Notes under the pieces: generated by a model
What the model saw: the letters and a program-made list of their open reading frames with translations, nothing else
Database searches by the model: none
Told to the model about the DNA's origin: nothing
Shown here: piece after piece, positions 35,401-45,984 of the stretch
Numbering within the stretch: position 1 is the stretch's first letter
Layout: every line of letters starts with the position of its first letter
Assembly (NCBI RefSeq): GCF_021869535.1
Contig: NW_026262701.1
Coordinates: 46,875,278-46,939,277, forward strand
Origin: Mytilus californianus
Lineage: Eukaryota; Mollusca; Bivalvia; Mytilida; Mytilidae
Reading direction: 5' to 3'
DNA: 64,000 bases
Made by a program: the position numbers and the translations under genes

Positions 35401-38400
35401 AAAAAGAAAAAGGCAAATTTTCTTTTCATTTGCTGATTGAAACTTTTAAACATTTCTGGAAATCCCCAACTCAAAAGTTGTTAGTGATTTTGACGATGTA
35501 CAGTGGTGTAGAGCAAGCATTCATTGCTGGAGACTTTACTAAGGTAAGAAGTTGTTAGTGTTATTGACAATGAACAGTGGTGTAGAACAAGCATTCATTT
35601 GACAGGTGGAGATTTTACAATAAATATACGCTTCTTCCCATTATAACAAGTTTTAAATCGCTCTGTGTCTAGAATAGAGATTAAAATCATGAATAAATTT
35701 AACAGAGATAATCAGAAATCTTCAAAAAAGCATGTTGGGTAATGTTCAACAATCGGTCTTGAAAAACAAAAGACAAGATTTAGTGTCTATTTATTGTCAA
35801 TAAACAATTTCTCATAGATACAAGGATTAAAATTTGTACGCCAGACGCTACAAAATGCTCATCAGTGACGCTCGAATCAAAAAAGTTAAAAAGGCTAAAT
35901 AAAAAACTAAGTTCAATACGTCTTACTCTCGAATAACTATTGATGGGAATCCTGATTGGGTACAGGCATGTGGACATGTTGCTGGGTTGTAGTTTTCTTT
36001 ACATCTCAATCGTCTAGCTTACTATAGTTCTTGATCAGTTGATCACGACAGATATTTAGAAATAATTATAATAAAAACCGGTTCAGAAAAAGACGATAAA
36101 TTATTGTAATACTGGTATAAAAAAAACCAAAAAAAACAACACACGTACAAGTATAACAAAACTTAAAACAATTACCAATAATTACATTAAATGTATGTTA
36201 AATTGGAATCCGAAATTTTGATTGGCTGACAATAATTGCAAGGCACTCCAATGTCATAGATCTGATTTCCGTATAAAATACAACAGCTATGACTACACGT
36301 GCTATCCGTAAAATAATGCATTAAAAATAAACAAAACACTTGGTATAACACTTAATTGCATGGTTGTAGCATGAAAATGTTATTAAAAGAATAGAATGCT
36401 TCTTTTCATAGGGTTTTTAAAGCGTTGATCGTGTGCACATTTTTAATATGAAGCGCTTTCACGCTTTGTACAAAATGTCCTTAGGTCAACGCTTTTACAC
36501 CTAAATAAATTTATAGAAAGAAGCATTCAATTCTTAAATCAAAGGTCACAGTTACTAAATAAAGCTCAAGACTTAACGTATTAACCTTCTGACAAAAAGT
36601 ATGTCAACCAACAACGTACCTTTTGCAAAAGTAATTTAATTTTGATAAGGTCTTTTGTACTAAATGCAAATTTCAAATCCACGATTGATTACAACTCAAA
36701 TTCTGATTTCCCTTATATGTACATGAAGTCAAATTTGCAGTTTAGACAGCTTCATCGATCCTGGCTATTTAAAAAATGGCAAAGGATATTTTCTGCAATT
36801 TTGTCTACAGGAAAGTTAAAAAGTTTAGAGTTAAAATACAACGATCGACTGTTTACATTGGAAACTCTACTTTCCTCTGCCAATACAACTGATATAATAA
36901 AATGTCATTGCAAAAATACGTGATATTAAACATAGCAACAAAAGGAAAGACAACTAAAAAAAACAAATAATCGTTTCTTCGTTATCGTATACATTATTTC
37001 TTGTCTTTTAAAGTCTTATGTAGGCTGTACCATTGGTATTTCGAACGTAGGATATGTCATGATATGTTATGGTGTGGTGGATGCCATTTGCTCGTTCAGT
37101 TTTGGTAGACTAGTAGAGTATATTGGACATATACCATTTTTTGCGTTAGGTAAGATTTGGTCTTGTTTATATGTAGCTTTAATTATTACCAAACTTATAT
37201 TGATAGTTGCAAAAAAGTATAACAAAAATACCGAACTCCAAGGTAAATTCAAAAAGGGTAAGTCCTTACAATCTGACAAAATCAAACGCTATCAATCAGC
37301 GGAACAAGTGAAAAACAACTGCCATACTCCTGACTTGGTACAGGCATTTTCCGAGAAAAAAAAGGTGGGTTAAACCTGGTTTTATAGCTAGCTAAACCTC
37401 CCACTTGTATGACAGTTGTTTATAATTCCGTACTATTAACAGAATTGGGTGAGCATCCCAAACAAACATAACAGGTTAATGTGACAATAATTGGGATCCA
37501 GCTTTTATAACCAAGGTAAGACCATATTTTGGTGATAGCCAATGATAAGACCTATAAAAGTAAGCCAATAGGTAAACTCATCAAGTTGTTCGATGACAAG
37601 GTCAAAGCTGTTCTTCAAATCATCCTATTTCGCAGAGAAATGGGGGAACCAAATTCCTCTCTATTTGATTTACAGACAGTGTTACATTTAAATCTTTAAA
37701 AGAGAGACGAAAGATACTAAAGAGATATTCAAACTTATAAGTCGAAAACAAACTGACAATGCCACGGCAAGAAAAGAAAAACGATCAAGACAAATAACAG
37801 TGTATTTTGAGAAAATCTGTCGAAAATTAAGAAATTTTGCTGTTTAGCGGACATCGAGTTTAGTTATAATATATGTATACTGTTTTATATTTGGTTAAAC
37901 AAATCATTCAACGTATTTGTTGAAAAAATCGTCTTAGATGTCAAAAACGGATTGAAACTGTACGACATATTCGTTCATTCTAAATATGTTTTATTTGATA
38001 ACAGACTTTGGCATATATAAAATTTGTATATTCATTCATGTTTCGGTCAAAAGACATATTTCTGATAAAAGCAAGAACAAGAAGAGATTGTAACACCAAA
38101 AATAAATGTTGCCGAAGTTGTATCTACAATGAAATGTATATTATTGAGCAAACACTACATGAAGATGGAAATGAATCATTTGAAAGAGTAGTTAAACTAA
38201 AGCAAACCAATGCTTTGAAAATTAACAGAAAATATTCATAGGATTTTGAAAATGTGTGTAGTCTACATGGTCTAGTAGCTGAATTTTAAAAAAGAATTCA
38301 AATTTCGTTCCATTGACATATTATTGTTATAGTAGAAGAAAGTCATAAGCTTGAAATCAACGTCAGGTTGAGCTTCTTGCCAAACAGTTTCTATCCTCAT

Positions 38401-41400
38401 ATGATTAGGTTAATTTCTAGATTATCCTTGAGTTGCGAGTAAGAGAGAAGTTATTACATATTTGACAAATTAGTTGTCGGGTATCTGCCACTTTATTGCC
38501 AAAAATAAAATTTAGATTGTTTAACGTTGCCTACCTACCCACCTAAAAAGCAGCCTAACCGAAAAAAATTCATGACACAAATCGGTCAAATTGTTTTTTA
38601 ACAGATGTTTTCCTGCTCTCACGTCGTTTTCTTGTCTAAAACATGTAACTTATGTTGTACATTAAAAATTCCCCACCTATCTACCCAACCCTACAAGGCA
38701 TGGGTAGGCAACATCAAACAAAGATTTGTTTAAGGGTGACCTAATGTTAGAGCTCGATTGAACAGTGATCTTTAATAACATAACGATGTGTTATAAATCA
38801 TTCCAGCTTTCTTTGTTCATGGCGGTACACAGATTGCTTTACTCTTGTGGCAGCCGCAGCCAAACCCTACATACATATTTTATATAGTAGCTGGTTTATG
38901 GGGAATTGGTGATGCTGTAATACAGACACAAATTAATGGTATGTAAATAAATAAATCTGCAGATGTATATTTCTACTTTCGTCTGCAAGACTCAAGTTTA
39001 TAACCACTATTCGTTACCTTATTATTGTAATAAATGGTATTAAAAACGGTATACTGAGTTAACAGCAGCAAAAATGTCTTCGGACAATAACATCGAAAAT
39101 AAAATTCTGTTGAAAGTTTATTAAGCTAGGTTCACACTGCCGATTAGATCAACTCGATGATCCCGATTGCCCAAATTTCCCAGACCAAGCGTAACAAAAT
39201 TCTTGATCGGGCCTGTTTACGACTTCTTCCCGAACGCTATCCGACTGTACACGACTTTAACTCGACCATTCACTACTCTTTAATGATCCATCACGAGTCC
39301 AACTCGACCACTAATTAAATACATATTCGATCATTCCGACCAATTCACTATCTCTACACGATCTTTAATCAACTATACTCGATCTCAGCCCGATCTCGAC
39401 CAGACCAGATCGACCTGATTGTATAGGGGTCGTAGGGATAGTCGGGAATTAGTCGAGTATGTACAATTTCAGTATAAAAAACGTCTAGATTTTTTATGTC
39501 CCGCCTCAGCGGAGAGGGCATTCAGTGTTACCCTTGTCCGTTCGTTCGTACGTACGTGCGTCCCAAAATCAGTTTCCGTTCTCTTACTTTATTTTGCCTC
39601 AGCCAAATGTTATGAAACGTATACACAATGCTTATTACCATAAAACACAGATCAAGTGCAAATTTGGGTGGCGTCACTTTTACCGTTCTTGAATTTATAA
39701 CGTTATATGCAAGCAGGGGCATTATCTGTGTCCCATGGACACATTCTTCATTTATTTGGTTAGACTCAGTAGTTCACAAATGGTCGGAGTAACATCATAC
39801 ATTTAAAATATCTACATAACATTTAAGAAATTGGATTTGTTGGCAAGGTGGTTAGAGCGTCAGAGAGAGAGGTTAATAGCTGTGACGGAGCTTGAACATA
39901 AAAGAGAGCGTAGAAGACGAACAAAAAGGCGTAGACAGCAACGGGCGCCAAGAAATCTAGATGAGACAGTGGCTGACACGGCGACCACTGTATGGGCAGT
40001 ATGAGAGACTGTTGCAGGAGCTCAACAGAGAGAAAGAACCCCAATGGTTGTATAAACTTCCTCAGAGTGGACGCTGATATGTTATCGGAGTTTTTACTGC
40101 TTTCTTACAAATTAAGCTTACTGTTTTTGTTATAAAATATTGTAAAAAGGGGGTAAAGATGTCAAATATTTCCCCAAATTTGGCCAAGAGTAGAATTCCT
40201 TGGAGTGATACCTTTTCTGAAATTGTTTACATATATCTATCAAGAGATCAAATAAAAATCACCTTGAAGACAATGAGGAAGAGTACTCGAGTACGGGTGG
40301 TTATGGGTTCGATCAGCCACCGAGTTAAAAAAAACTTTACATTTGGTATCCACGCGTAAAATTAAGTTCAAACTGCCGAGCAGATCGACTCGATCAAGCC
40401 CAATCAAGACAGATTAAGCGATCTGGAGACTGGTCTGACTCGTTCGACAAGAATGTTCGGGGTGGTCTACATTGCTCGTCATCGCTCTGACTTTCTACCA
40501 GACAATTTTTGACATGTCAAAAAAAATCGTGTATAGGATCAAGAAGCCAATCGCTCTAGAAGAGATTGGGAATTCGTCGAGTAACGGTCGAGTTGATCGG
40601 GACAAGATCGTGATGAGATCGAGTTTGGTCGGAATACAAATATTTTTTCGATCATTACTCGATCATCTCGATCTTTGCTTGATTAATATCCGATCGCTTC
40701 CCGATCACTGCGACTACTATTATTTTTGATCCCGGACCTACTCGACCAATACCGGTCGTATTGCCTAACATAGGTACCAATCCGGTGACAAAATCTCATT
40801 TGGTGGTGTCATTTTCAAGAAAAGAGTAAATTTTATAAATAAGAAAATACAAACGGTTCTAATTATTATGATTATTATTATTTTTTTTTTATTATTTCAA
40901 GGATTTCCTTAACTTTAAGGATCTCCTTAGAAACGTGCTATCAAGAAACTACATTTTTTTAAAACGCAAAAAAAGGCAAATCATATACCAAAGCTAAAGT
41001 TTTAACTTTAAACAAAACAAAGCATAATTACTTTTATTTTAAAACAATCTTGACAATTCTATAACACATGAGAACAAGATTTCATAATTAAATAACTGCA
41101 TCGGCAGTTTGACGGTGAAACTAAATCATACTCTCTTGCCATTTAACTGAACCTGCTGGTTAATTGAAATAGTGCTTAAGATAGTGTATTTGACGGACTC
41201 AAGCGGATGTCACAGCATTCCTTCCATGGGTATGATCACCATCTGCCATCTGCCTTCCCTGACGCCATTCACCAGGTTGTAGTTGATTGTGCTCATTCTC
41301 ATGGTCGATGGCCTGTCGTACGATAGAAAGATTCCGAATCCAGTGAAGATTATGCAGTGTAATACATGCAAGAATGATAGAATCAATGGACTCTGGAGAC

Positions 41401-44400
41401 TGATTCAAGCAGCCCAGCAGGCATTGAAACCGCATGGCAACAATACCAAATGCGTTTTCCACCATTCGCCTTGGAAAATCTTCATAGTAAAAATATACAA
41501 TGTGTAATTATACAAAATTAGTACAAATGCAAGACTATTATCACAAGTTATTGATAACATTGATGTTATTTTTCGCAAATTGATAACAATAAAACAATTG
41601 AAATTCTGTTTTTATATTAAACCTATAGAATTCCTTCTCTTTTGCATTTCGTCAGTACTGGTAGAGACCAAAAAGCGAATACCATGATGATAAATTGTTT
41701 TGAAAAAAATGAAAAATTGATACCCTCAAACATCAAAAGATATACGTTAGGCTTATGATATATTATAATTACTAGTAACTGAATTTTTTTAAAGGTAGTT
41801 TATAATTTTTGTTATTAAAGACTAATCTGTTATTGAATACCGTATGCGCTCTTCGTCGGTTAGGTTACGTCTGCAATATGGCTTCATCATCCAGATTCTC
41901 ATTGGGAATGCATCATCTCCATACATGAAGGATGGGGTGTTCTTGTCATTGCCGGGTAGTGGGTCAGGTGACGTCATACAGAGGTTTTTTTCATCAATCA
42001 AAGTCCTTAGTTCAATGTGGTTGAGGAGGTGAGTGTCAGATGCACTTTCATTTGCACGAACACTGACCATTATGAACTTGTAGTCTGTGTCGACGAGGGC
42101 CAGTAGTATGATTAAGAAAAATTCTTTGTAGTTGCAGACAGTACAGTGTACTAGAGTGAGTCCTTTGAGCACTTTATCCTTACTTGCTTGCCAACCAGTG
42201 CTCCACATGCATGAGGAAAGTTCCAAAAGTCATCGGCAATCTGTTGTCACCGTTCAAGTGTTCAAGGATGACGACGGCTGGCATCACCTCTTCCGGCTCA
42301 TGTACTACAGCTTACAAAACTTCCGAAACAAACAAGCAAATGATGTTTTAGCCATTCGGAATGAAAACATGAGCTCTGCATAAGAAGCGCCAGTTGCGAG
42401 ATGGCGAAGGGTGACAGCCAGTTTCAGTCAAGGCTTGAAGGCTTTTCTCAAATATATAAAAAAAAGTTGAAAAATGTCTAAATATCATTCCTTCAATGAT
42501 ATTATTATCTCACCTTGCTTTCATTCGGATGAAATTGTCAATGTATAAACATGTCAACTTTCCTAAAAGTGGTGTTCTGTTTTTCAAGTCTGTGTAATAT
42601 TTGGTTTAAAAGTTCCCCAAACATATCAGCGTCTACTCTTAGGAAGTTTTTACAACTATTAGACTGCAACAGTCTCTAATACTGCACATACAGTTGTCAG
42701 CCACTGCCTCGCCCATATTTATCGGCGCCGTTGCTGTCTACGCCTTCTTGTCCGTTTTCTACGCTCCTTTTCAAGCCCACAGCTATGAACCTGTCCTTCT
42801 GGAGCTCTAACCACCTTGCCCATTTTTGCAACTGCCCTATCTCCATGAAGATATTTTTATATGTATGATTATACTCAGAGCTTCTGTGATCTACTGAATG
42901 TTAACAAATAAAAGTCAGACGTTTTAATTGTATACTGAAATTGACCCAACGACCCCTTTACGATCAAATCTGGTTGAGATCGAGTATATAGTTGATTAAG
43001 TCTAGCTAGTCAGTAAAGAGCGTGTAGAGATCGTGAATTGGTCGGGTTAATCGAATAGATATTCAATGCGTGGTCTGGATGAAGTCGCGAAGGAGTCGTT
43101 AAGGAATCGTAAATGGTCGAGTATGAGTCGTGTACGGTCGGATAGAAGTCGTAAACAGGCCCGATCAAGGACTTGGTTACGGTTGGTCGTAGAAATTTGG
43201 GCAATCGGGATCATCGAGTTGATCTGATCGGCAGAGTGAACCTACCCTTAAGTATGACTAAGACAGGTCGGCTCAAAGTCGGAATAGTGTATCGAATTAG
43301 GATGAAATGTCTTTTTGCAGAGTGTTACATTGTGAGTTAGCAGATGAAAAATCCGACTCATACTGTTAGTATGATACAAACTGAGGTCATGAAAATTCAT
43401 ATCACCTTTAAATGTCAATATTATACATGTCCTATTTACCGTGCAAAGGAAAGCATTGTTCTATTTATCTATCAGTAATGTTATAAAACAATTTAATTTT
43501 TGAAAGAGTTCCTGTTTAGTCACATGAAACGGAGCTCACTACATCGTCAGAGAACAAAAATAATGGTTTACTTTCACCTCGCGTGAACTTGTAAAAAAAT
43601 GTACAACCACTCTCATTTATCCTTTCTAATATTTGACCATGCGATACCCTATTGTAATTCAAGGTAATAATATATCTAATCAGATGATAAATTTCAATGT
43701 TATTTCAAGCGGCGCAGCAAGAATATACAACAAAGAAGAATGGTCATATACGTCAACACATATTTGAATGTCACTTTCAGAGGCAGACTATCGATATCAA
43801 AAGCGTGAAAAGAGAAAGTACAATACGTCTAAAAGAAACATCCGATATCCGCCAGAGGTCTCTTTTAATCATATGGCAAAACTTGGGGTACTTTGCTTAT
43901 TTGCATAGTAAGAGAAATTCAAACTCAAGTGTCTGTAAACACAAAGTTTATGAACTATGGAAAAAATACACAGAAGATACTTTGGGAACAATAAAAAAAA
44001 ACTATAAATCGAAGAAAAACAGAAAACACCATGACCAAAAATAAACTGAAGAAAAGACCAACAGTCTACAAACATTACACAGAAAACAAAAAAAGTATCA
44101 TAAACCCACACAAAGGGGGTCTCAGATGCTTCGGAAGGGTATGCAGTGCCATGTACGATATTAATTCTTGTTCATATTACTGTTAATTACTTTCATAAAG
44201 ATCTTTCTTTGAATCTTTTTTTAATTTATATATTTCCTATTTTTTCAGCACTGTATGGTTACTTATTCACAGACAACACCGAGGCAGCCTTTGCTAATTA
44301 TCGTTTATGGGAGTCCGTCGGTTTTATCATTGCTTTTGCCTGGAGTAACTTCCTAATAACATATGTTAAGCTATACATATGTCTTGGATTTTTGAGTGTC

Positions 44401-44472
44401 GGGATGATGTTATATGTAGTAGTGGAAGTTTATGATAGAAGAAACAAGCAGAAGGGATTTGACTTGAATTGA
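31957..44472 (+). CDS. UNC93A-like membrane protein, complete six-exon gene
   Basis: Coding exons 31957-32461, 33792-33946, 35304-35543, 37014-37149, 38807-38938 and 44249-44472 join without a frame break (phases 1, 0, 0, 1, 1) to 463 residues, like human UNC93A (about 457). UNC-93 proteins are MFS-type multi-pass proteins: nematode unc-93 regulates a two-pore potassium channel, while the role of UNC93A is poorly known. Visible signatures are NLQSTLNKDEG at 48-58, GCKWTI at 87-92, GLGAAPLWSAKCTYLT at 122-137, QIWGNLISS at 170-178, GYVMICYG in exon 4, WGIGDAVIQTQIN in exon 5 and EAAFANYRLWES in exon 6. Loop residues 179-220 carry two N-glycosylation sequons (Asn187, Asn209). An acceptor (TTTTTTTAG) at 31931-31940 suggests a separate 5' untranslated exon. 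All introns are GT-AG. Whether it is UNC93A or a close paralogue is not settled. Confidence 0.94.
33420..33690 (+). repeat. ~30-bp tandem array in UNC93A-like intron 1
   Basis: Eight or so units vary around ATGATCAAATTAAACATGAT followed by TAACAT. Unit length drifts between about 25 and 35 bp. It is AT-rich and noncoding. Confidence 0.85.
33703..33770 (+). repeat. Partial CAGTGGCGGA element in intron 1
   Basis: It begins CAGTGGCGGATTCAGA, like the left end at 22939, and holds a run of C. No matching right end is seen. It lies some 20 bases before the exon 2 acceptor region. Confidence 0.6.
33792..33946 (+). CDS. UNC93A-like coding exon 2
   Basis: Acceptor TTTGTTTCAG|GTCAAATT at 33782-33791. 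The split Ser codon joins TTTTTCAGAC-A to GT. It encodes SQIWGNLISSEVFSKSKS and the hydrophilic loop to DRPDITK (residues 169-220), with Cys198 at the position of a conserved loop cysteine. Donor ACAAAG|GTAATG. Confidence 0.92.
34160..34300 (-). repeat. Family Y tail-like fragment in intron 2
   Basis: GGCGAAAGATACCAAAATGA, CAAACTCATCAAACGAAAAC, AACTGACAATGTCATGACAA and GACAAACAACAG follow the order of the family Y 3' tail at 45985-46260, but strongly diverged. Confidence 0.65.
35304..35543 (+). CDS. UNC93A-like coding exon 3
   Basis: Residues 221-300, phase 0 on both sides. Acceptor TCTCTTTCAG|GTGTATAC, donor ACTAAG|GTAAGA. It carries a membrane segment (LASATIGFLIIVFFLQNIP), a lysine-rich cytosolic loop, and SGVEQAFIAGDFTK before the junction. 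Its last 69 bases are duplicated just inside the following intron. Confidence 0.93.
35549..35622 (+). pseudogene. Decayed duplicate of the end of exon 3, inside intron 3
   Basis: AAGTTGTTAGTGTTATTGAC... AACAGTGGTGTAGAACAAGC ... GGAGATTTTACAATAA repeats 35475-35543 with a few substitutions and a small insertion. It would read KLLVLLTMNSGVEQAFI and then stop. It starts five bases after the donor and has lost its own donor, so it is not a usable alternative exon end. Confidence 0.9.
35800..35915 (-). repeat. R7 fragment in intron 3
   Basis: GTACGCCAGACGC...AAAATGCTCATCAGTGACGCTC corresponds in reverse to the end of repeat R7 (see 2400-2835 and 45890-45985). Confidence 0.65.
36386..36535. mobile_element. 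Imperfect fold-back element in intron 3
   Basis: AAGAATAGAATGCTTCTTTT...AAAGCGTTGA pairs with GTCAACGCTTTTACAC...AAGCATTCAATTCTT. Arms are about 42-50 bp with indels, and the loop about 60 bp. Noncoding. Confidence 0.65.
37014..37149 (+). CDS. UNC93A-like coding exon 4
   Basis: Acceptor TGTCTTTTAAAG|TCTTATG, donor GCGTTAG|GTAAGA. It encodes residues 301-345: SYVGCTIGISNVGYVMICYG, VVDAICSFSFGRLVEYIG, HIPFFALG. The frame stays open for about 220 bases beyond the donor, but that stretch falls in a dispersed repeat and does not match the family. Confidence 0.92.
37250..37440 (+). repeat. Dispersed repeat (R6 type) in intron 4
   Basis: CTGACAAAATCAAACGC, AACAACTGCCATACTCCTGA, CTTGGTACAGGCATTTTC and TAGCTAAACCTCCCACTTGT follow an order I associate with a common mussel repeat. 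There is no second copy in the window, so this rests on recall. Confidence 0.45.
37695..37810 (-). repeat. Family Y tail-like fragment in intron 4
   Basis: GAGAGACGAAAGATACTAAA, GAAAACAAACTGACAATGCC and GACAAATAACAGTGTA match the family Y tail (45985-46260) loosely. Confidence 0.65.
38807..38938 (+). CDS. UNC93A-like coding exon 5
   Basis: Acceptor AATCATTCCAG|CTTTCTTT, donor ATTAATG|GTATGT. It encodes residues 346-389: FFVHGGTQIALLLWQPQPNP, TYIFYIVAGLWGIGDAVIQT, QIN. This exon has no ATG-initiated frame of its own and is found only by family match and splice phase. Confidence 0.92.
39440..39835 (+). repeat. Asymmetric insertion in the left Harbinger arm
   Basis: The left arm has about 400 bp between the TIR and the inverted gene-end copy, while the right arm has about 130 bp. 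The extra DNA includes CCCGCCTCAGCGGAGAGGGC, TTATTTTGCCTCAGCCAAAT and GGGTGGCGTCACTTTTACCG. I recognise it as a common lophotrochozoan dispersed repeat. No second copy is in the window. Confidence 0.55.
40365..40745 (+). mobile_element. Second Harbinger-like end nested in the element
   Basis: AGTTCAAACTGCCGAGCAGA following TTA at 40362-40364 resembles the main left end (TTA|AGCTAGGTTCACACTGCCGA). It is followed by 350 bp dense in CTCGATC/GATCG words. No matching right end was found. Confidence 0.5.
41199..42835 (-). pseudogene. Harbinger (HARBI1-type) DDE transposase relic
   Basis: Reverse-strand pieces in order: MGKVVRAPEG near 42825 and a basic Arg-rich stretch; NFLRVDADMFGELLNQILHR near 42640; LAVTLRHLATGASYAELMFS near 42390; then 42226-41822 with LKGLTLVHCTVCNYKEFFLI, ILLALVDTDYKFIMVSVRAN, PLPGNDKNTPSFMYGDDAFP and MMKPYCRRNLTDEERIRYS; then 41465-41199 with MVENAFGIVAMRFQCLLGCL and ACITLHNLHWIRN. 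The catalytic Asp of VDTDYKF and of GDDAFP and the Glu of VENAFG are visible. Frameshifts near 42400 and 42230 and a ~350-bp gap between DEERIRYS and the VENAFG block break it. The gap may be a decayed intron. Confidence 0.88.
44030..44150 (-). repeat. Family Y tail-like fragment before exon 6
   Basis: CACCATGACCAAAAATAAA, AAAGGGGGTCTCAGATGCTT and CGGAAGGGTATGCAGTGCCA resemble the 45985-46260 tail (GGGGTGATCTCAGGTGCTCC, GGAAGGGTAAGCAGATCC). It ends about 100 bases before the exon 6 acceptor. Confidence 0.65.
44249..44472 (+). CDS. UNC93A-like coding exon 6 (terminal)
   Basis: Acceptor CTATTTTTTCAG|CACTGTATGG. It encodes residues 390-463: ALYGYLFTDNTEAAFANYRL, WESVGFIIAFAWSNFLITYV, a last membrane segment (LYICLGFLSVGMMLYVVVEV) and a short basic tail, RRNKQKGFDLN, then TGA at 44470-44472. 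Confidence 0.94.
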
Positions 44473-45215
44473 ACCTAGATTCCAGGGAACTTGCATATAT
44501 CCTGAATCTGATTTTAGTACATAACCGTTAGCATAATATGATAAAATATTGTAAACTATGACATATCAAGGTAGTCCAGGTGTAAAATCATGTCGACCAT
44601 CTTGTATTCCTAATGATCGGAAATAGATTTCTACTGAAATTACTCAACTTCAGTAATGTAGAAAAGGAATTCAATAACTTAAATTCTAATTCATGTGATG
44701 TATATTTTGGTAATATTTTTCCTATTAAGAGAAAATTATGATCGGTTGTAATGAATTGAAGTACATACGTTTCATTATTTAGAAAACCTCTACCGTTTCT
44801 TTTCTCCTTTTTCCCACAAATCATGTCTCTCTCATAATGATATTAAAAAAATCAGGAAACATTCCATAACCTATATATAGCTAATGCTTGGTCACTTATA
44901 CTTTTCTATAGTAAATTTTGTAATAATAGTGCAATGATTTGCTTAAAAGAATTCATACGGTTCAGACTGTTTTAGAGTTTTTACACTAAATCTGTTGGAT
45001 GTATACTGGTTGATATTTAGTATATGAAAACATGATTTATTCTTTGGCTGTAATTGGCTTTTGACAAACTTTCAGTAATATGTGATTACTCTTATATCAT
45101 TGATTTGTGTCTATTGTTTTTTGCTTTGTATCGATTTATTGACTTAAGCCATTTGCAACTGATTTTTTATTTTCTTCTTATGTTGTGCTGTAACATCACT
45201 GTCCCATGTTAGAGG
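44473..45215 (+). other. 3' flank of the UNC93A-like gene
   Basis: No further coding. ATTAAA occurs near 44842. The first clear AATAAA downstream is at 45750, beyond an R1 repeat copy, so the cleavage site cannot be fixed. Confidence 0.4.
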
Positions 45216-45219
45216 ACGG

Positions 45220-45500
45220 TTGAGCGCCCAAAAAAACATGTTAAACCCCTCTACATTCTTTGTGTTCATGTCCTAAGTCAGGAGCCTGTAATTTAGTGGT
45301 TGTCGTTGGTTCGTTTTTGTCATACGTGTTTTTCGTAAATTGCTTTATAAATCAAGCCGTTAGTTTTCTCGTTTAAATGGTTTCATATTTTTAATGTCTG
45401 TGTCTTTTACAGCTGACTACTAGTATACGTTATGATTTTTTCTCATTATTGAAGGTCGCATTGTGACTTTTGAACGCTTTTATCTCAGTCATGTTTTTAC
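45220..45500 (+). repeat. Dispersed repeat R1, forward copy
   Basis: AAAACATGTTAAACCCC, CCTAAGTCAGGAGCCTGTAA, GCCGTTAGTTTTCTCG, GAAGGTCGCATTGTGAC. It breaks off before the usual TCTCATTGGCAATCATACC end. It may lie within the 3' untranslated region of the UNC93A-like transcript. Confidence 0.8.
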
Positions 45501-45889
45501 TCGATATATATATCATGTATAATTGTAGCATATAGCATTACAATAACACCGCTATAGACTTACATAATAGTCCTAATAACTCCTTAAACTCACCACTCAT
45601 ATTCTGTATTTTGTCTTCACAAAGTTGACATACCTTAACCATTATTATCATGCTGTATTGTTAATATTTGTATGATTGTTTCTTACTAATTCTGACTTTG
45701 AATTCATTGTTGACGTTTGATGCAGATTGTACTGATGTCCATTATTTTTAATAAACCAATAAGAATAATGATAAACGCATTATTTGTTGTCATCCAACTC
45801 GTACAGAGGTGATTGGGAGCTAGAGGTAAGTAGACATTACCTTTTTTATTAGCAAATGCATACTTTATTTGGCCTTTTCAACTTCTTTT

Positions 45890-45984
45890 ATTAGAGCATC
45901 ACTGATGATTTTATTGAAGGCGTACATAATTGTAATCCTGGTAATGATGAGTTTATTTACTATATAAGTATGACAAATTGCAAA
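45890..45984 (+). repeat. R7 terminal fragment
   Basis: AGAGCATCACTGATGAT...GGCGTACATAATTGTAATCC...TGGTAATGATGAGTTTATTT is the final part of the R7 family. It directly abuts the family Y tail at 45985. Confidence 0.65.

Larger units (their letters stand above)
39124..43247 (-). mobile_element. PIF/Harbinger transposon in UNC93A-like intron 5
   Basis: The left end (39124 on, AGCTAGGTTCACACTGCCGA) and right end (to 43247) are inverted copies for about 300 bp with many shared blocks (GATCAACTCGATGATCCCGA, TTGATCGGGCCTGTTTACGA). TTA flanks both ends (39121-39123 and 43248-43250). The reverse strand carries a broken DDE transposase at 41199-42835. Inside the left arm lies an inverted copy of the 5' part of that gene (39838-40100), so the fold-back symmetry reaches beyond the TIR. 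It is 4124 bp long and not active as it stands. Confidence 0.88.

Noticed and set aside
37150-37373. Extension of UNC93A-like exon 4 through the open frame to 37373
   Set aside because: A good donor (GTAAGA) at 37150 and the phase match to exon 5 end the exon. The remainder is lysine-rich repeat sequence without family similarity.
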